Source: NAT127 sp041655035 | GTDB lineage: Bacteria; Pseudomonadota; Gammaproteobacteria; Pseudomonadales; Porticoccaceae | DNA: 16,432 nucleotides | Assembly: GCA_041655035.1 (NCBI GenBank) | Contig: JBAZCN010000073.1 | Span: 1-16,432, forward strand | Direction of reading: 5' to 3' | Shown here: positions 14,655 to 16,432 of the stretch, piece after piece | How the letters are laid out: each line of letters begins with the position of its first letter | How positions within the stretch are numbered: position 1 is the stretch's first letter | Notes under the pieces: generated by a model | What the model was told of the DNA's origin: nothing | The model's input: the letters and a program-made list of their open reading frames with translations, nothing else | Database searches by the model: none | Position numbers and translations under genes: made by a program

Positions 14655-15431
14655 ATGACTTCGGACAAGCTCGACACCGCCAACATCGATATCCGGGAGA
14701 TCGCCAAATTCGAGGCGCTGGCCAGCCGCTGGTGGGACCGGGAAAGTGAATTCAAGCCACTCCACGACATCAACCCGCTGCGCGCCAACTGGATCGACCG
14801 CCACGCCAATGTCGCCGGCAAGACGGTGCTCGACGTCGGCTGCGGCGGCGGCATTCTCTCCGAGGCGCTGGCCCAGCGGGGCGCGAAGGTCACCGGCATC
14901 GACATGGGCGAGGCGCCGCTCGCCGTCGCCGAGCTGCACAAGCTGGAAAGCGGCATCGACGTCACCTACCAGCGCAGTACCGCCGAAGACATGGCGGCGC
15001 AGCACCCCGGCCGGTTCGATGTCATCACCTGCCTCGAAATGCTCGAACATGTGCCCGACCCCGGCTCGGTCATCACCGCCTGCGCGCGACTGGTGAAACC
15101 CGGTGGCCACCTGTTTTTCTCCACCATCAACCGCAACCCCAAGGCCTATGCCTTTGCCATCGTCGGCGCCGAATACCTGCTGAAACTGCTGCCGCGGGGC
15201 ACCCACGACTACGACAAGTTCATCCGCCCCTCGGAACTGGCGGGCTGGATCAGGGAAGCGGGACTCGACCTGCACGCCATGACCGGGCTGGTCTACAACC
15301 CACTCACCCGCAGCTACCGGCTCAACGACCGCGACGTGGACGTCAACTACATGGTGTACGCTTCCCGCCCCACTGACGGCACTGCCTCTGATGGCATTGC
15401 CCCGACGTCCGGTCACCCGGTTCCCAACTAA
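14655..15431 (+). CDS. ubiG: Ubiquinone biosynthesis O-methyltransferase
   Basis: A 258-residue SAM-dependent class I methyltransferase acting at both O-methylation steps of ubiquinone synthesis. The N-terminus (NIDIREIAKFEALASRWWD) is diagnostic of UbiG. SAM motif I is VLDVGCGGG at 58-66, the acidic post-I residue is D83, motif II lies around CLEMLEHVPDP (126-136), and motif III is VKPGGHLFFSTINRN (147-161). THDYDKFIRPSEL (183-195) and YNPLTRSYRL are also UbiG-specific. The last about 18 residues after NYMVYASRP are a hydrophilic Gly/Ser/Thr/Pro tail (TDGTASDGIAPTSGHPVPN) beyond the usual end of about 240. The Shine-Dalgarno before 14655 is weak (ACGGAA). It is co-directional with mtaD and with mupP, whose start follows 10 nt after this stop. 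Confidence 0.97.
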   Translation: MTSDKLDTANIDIREIAKFEALASRWWDRESEFKPLHDINPLRANWIDRHANVAGKTVLDVGCGGGILSEALAQRGAKVTGIDMGEAPLAVAELHKLESGIDVTYQRSTAEDMAAQHPGRFDVITCLEMLEHVPDPGSVITACARLVKPGGHLFFSTINRNPKAYAFAIVGAEYLLKLLPRGTHDYDKFIRPSELAGWIREAGLDLHAMTGLVYNPLTRSYRLNDRDVDVNYMVYASRPTDGTASDGIAPTSGHPVPN

Positions 15432-15441
15432 AGGCACAGCG

Positions 15442-16104
15442 ATGTCCCGACACCGTTACCAGGCGGTGCTGTTCGACCTGGACGGCACCCTGCTCGATAC
15501 CGCCCCCGATTTTGTCACTGCCATCAATCGCGTTCTGGCAGAACAGGGCCGGATGCTCCACGATGAGGCCCGGGTCAGGGCTGCCGTCAGCCACGGCTCG
15601 GCCGGACTGATCGCCAGCACCTTCGACATCGAGGCCGATCACCCGGACTTCGAAGCCCTGCGCCAGTCGCTGCTCAGCCACTACAGGACCTGCCTGGCCG
15701 ACAGAACCCGCCCCTTCGCCGGCATGGAACAGGTGCTCGAGGCCCTGAGTCGCGAAGGCATCCCCTGGGGAATCGTCACCAACAAGCCCGAAGAATACAC
15801 CGCCGCCATCGTCGCCCGGCTGAGCTGGCCCTCGGCACCGGGGTCGGTGGTCTGCCCCGATCATGTCAGTCGCACCAAGCCCGACCCGGAGCCGATCCTG
15901 CTGGCCTGTCGCCAGCTGCAGGTCGACCCGGAACAGGCCATCTACATCGGCGACCATCTGCGCGACATCGAGGCCGGCCGCAACGCCGGCGCCACTACCG
16001 TGGCCAGCGCCTATGGCTATCTCGACGCCGACGAAAATCCCGAAGCCTGGGGGGCGGACTATATCGTCCACCACGCCGCCCAGTTGCTCGATATACTTTT
16101 TTAG
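15442..16104 (+). CDS. mupP: HAD-family phosphatase, probable N-acetylmuramic acid 6-phosphate phosphatase (Gph-like)
   Basis: A 220-residue haloacid-dehalogenase hydrolase. Catalytic motif I is DLDGT (nucleophile D12, acid D14), motif II T113 in IVTNKP, motif III K146 in RTKPDPEP, and motif IV D171 and D175 in IGDHLRDIE; residues about 17-85 form the alpha-helical cap. The start at 15442 has AAAGG 8 nt upstream; an earlier ATG at 15391 would overlap ubiG. The sequence alone fits phosphoglycolate phosphatase (gph). The position between ubiG and a yciK-like gene is that of mupP in Pseudomonas, where the product dephosphorylates MurNAc-6-P to feed the AmgK/MurU cell-wall recycling route. I therefore favour MupP, on synteny; amgK and murU are not in the window. 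Confidence 0.85.
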   Translation: MSRHRYQAVLFDLDGTLLDTAPDFVTAINRVLAEQGRMLHDEARVRAAVSHGSAGLIASTFDIEADHPDFEALRQSLLSHYRTCLADRTRPFAGMEQVLEALSREGIPWGIVTNKPEEYTAAIVARLSWPSAPGSVVCPDHVSRTKPDPEPILLACRQLQVDPEQAIYIGDHLRDIEAGRNAGATTVASAYGYLDADENPEAWGADYIVHHAAQLLDILF

Positions 16105-16129
16105 GAATCAGTATCTAGGAATCGCTATC
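16102..16129 (+). repeat. Tandem near-duplication at the mupP-yciK junction
   Basis: TAGGAATCAGTATC (16102-16115) is followed directly by TAGGAATCGCTATC (16116-16129), 12 of 14 bases identical. The first copy supplies the mupP stop codon TAG; the second supplies the AGGA that serves the GTG start at 16130. Confidence 0.75.
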
Positions 16130-16432
16130 GTGGAAACTCTCTTCTGTGGCAACTACCAGGCAGGCCCCAACCTGCTTGCCGACCGGGTGATCCTGGTGAC
16201 CGGGGCCGGCGATGGCATCGGTCGCGCTGCCAGCACCGCCTTTGCCCGTCACGGCGCTACAGTAATATTGGCCGGCCGCACCACCGCCAAGCTGGAAGCG
16301 GTCTACGACGGTATCCGCGCCGCAGGATTGCCCGAGGCCGTGATCCAGCCCATCGACCTTGCCGGAGCCACAGAGGCCGACTACCAAGGTATCGCCGACG
16401 CCGTGATGGCTGAATTCGGCCGCCTCGACGGC
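16130..16432 (+). CDS. yciK: YciK-type short-chain dehydrogenase/reductase (partial, 5' part)
   Basis: From a GTG at 16130 the frame is open to the window end, giving 101 residues. The start is supported by AGGA 9-10 nt upstream and by the distance to the nucleotide-binding motif. Visible are YQAGPNLLADRVILVTGAGDGIGRAA, with the SDR glycine motif TGAGDGIG at 24-31, then GATVILAGRTTAKLEAV and FGRLDG at the window edge. These match the start of YciK-family oxidoreductases, which in pseudomonads follow mupP. The catalytic Tyr-Lys pair lies beyond the window and the substrate is unknown for the family. There is no nearby ATG in frame that suits better. Confidence 0.88.
   Translation, partial: METLFCGNYQAGPNLLADRVILVTGAGDGIGRAASTAFARHGATVILAGRTTAKLEAVYDGIRAAGLPEAVIQPIDLAGATEADYQGIADAVMAEFGRLDG

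Overview
This window looks like core chromosome of a free-living gammaproteobacterium, broadly Pseudomonas-like (Pseudomonadales or Cellvibrionales grade). The evidence is a GC-rich sequence, a prephenate dehydrogenase/EPSP synthase fusion, the order gyrA-pheA-tyrA/aroA-cmk-rpsA-ihfB, and a divergent block mtaD-ubiG-mupP-yciK, all typical of pseudomonads. No species can be named from sequence alone. I found no tRNA, rRNA, CRISPR array, IS element or phage gene.

Layout. Positions 1-2091 (minus): a two-gene unit made of a thiamine-diphosphate (acetolactate-synthase-like) enzyme followed, through an ATGA overlap, by the 5' part of a citrate synthase/citryl-CoA lyase family gene. It has its own candidate promoter with a dyad around the -10. 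Positions 2474-4493 (minus): a small secreted ComEA-type helix-hairpin-helix protein, pyrF, lapA and ihfB, with clear intrinsic terminators after comEA and after ihfB. Positions 4551-12966 (minus): the large housekeeping run gyrA, pheA, tyrA-aroA, cmk, rpsA, with very tight or overlapping junctions from gyrA to cmk. Positions 13293-16432 (plus, divergent from gyrA): mtaD, ubiG, mupP and the beginning of a yciK-like short-chain dehydrogenase.

How the genes work together. pheA and tyrA-aroA cover the shikimate and prephenate steps of Phe/Tyr synthesis. cmk, pyrF and gyrA serve nucleotide and DNA metabolism, while rpsA and ihfB serve translation and nucleoid architecture. mtaD salvages the methylthioadenosine/SAH nucleosides produced by SAM-dependent enzymes such as UbiG, and MupP belongs to cell-wall recycling.

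The least ordinary parts are (i) the ThDP enzyme + citryl-CoA-lyase-like pair, whose joint reaction I cannot assign, with a promoter dyad and a perfect 14-bp tandem repeat upstream; (ii) the absence of serC and hisC from the gyrA-pheA-tyrA run; and (iii) lapA followed by pyrF with no lapB, a foldable 71-nt intergenic element occupying the gap. I do not see a defence system or another obviously novel multi-gene system.
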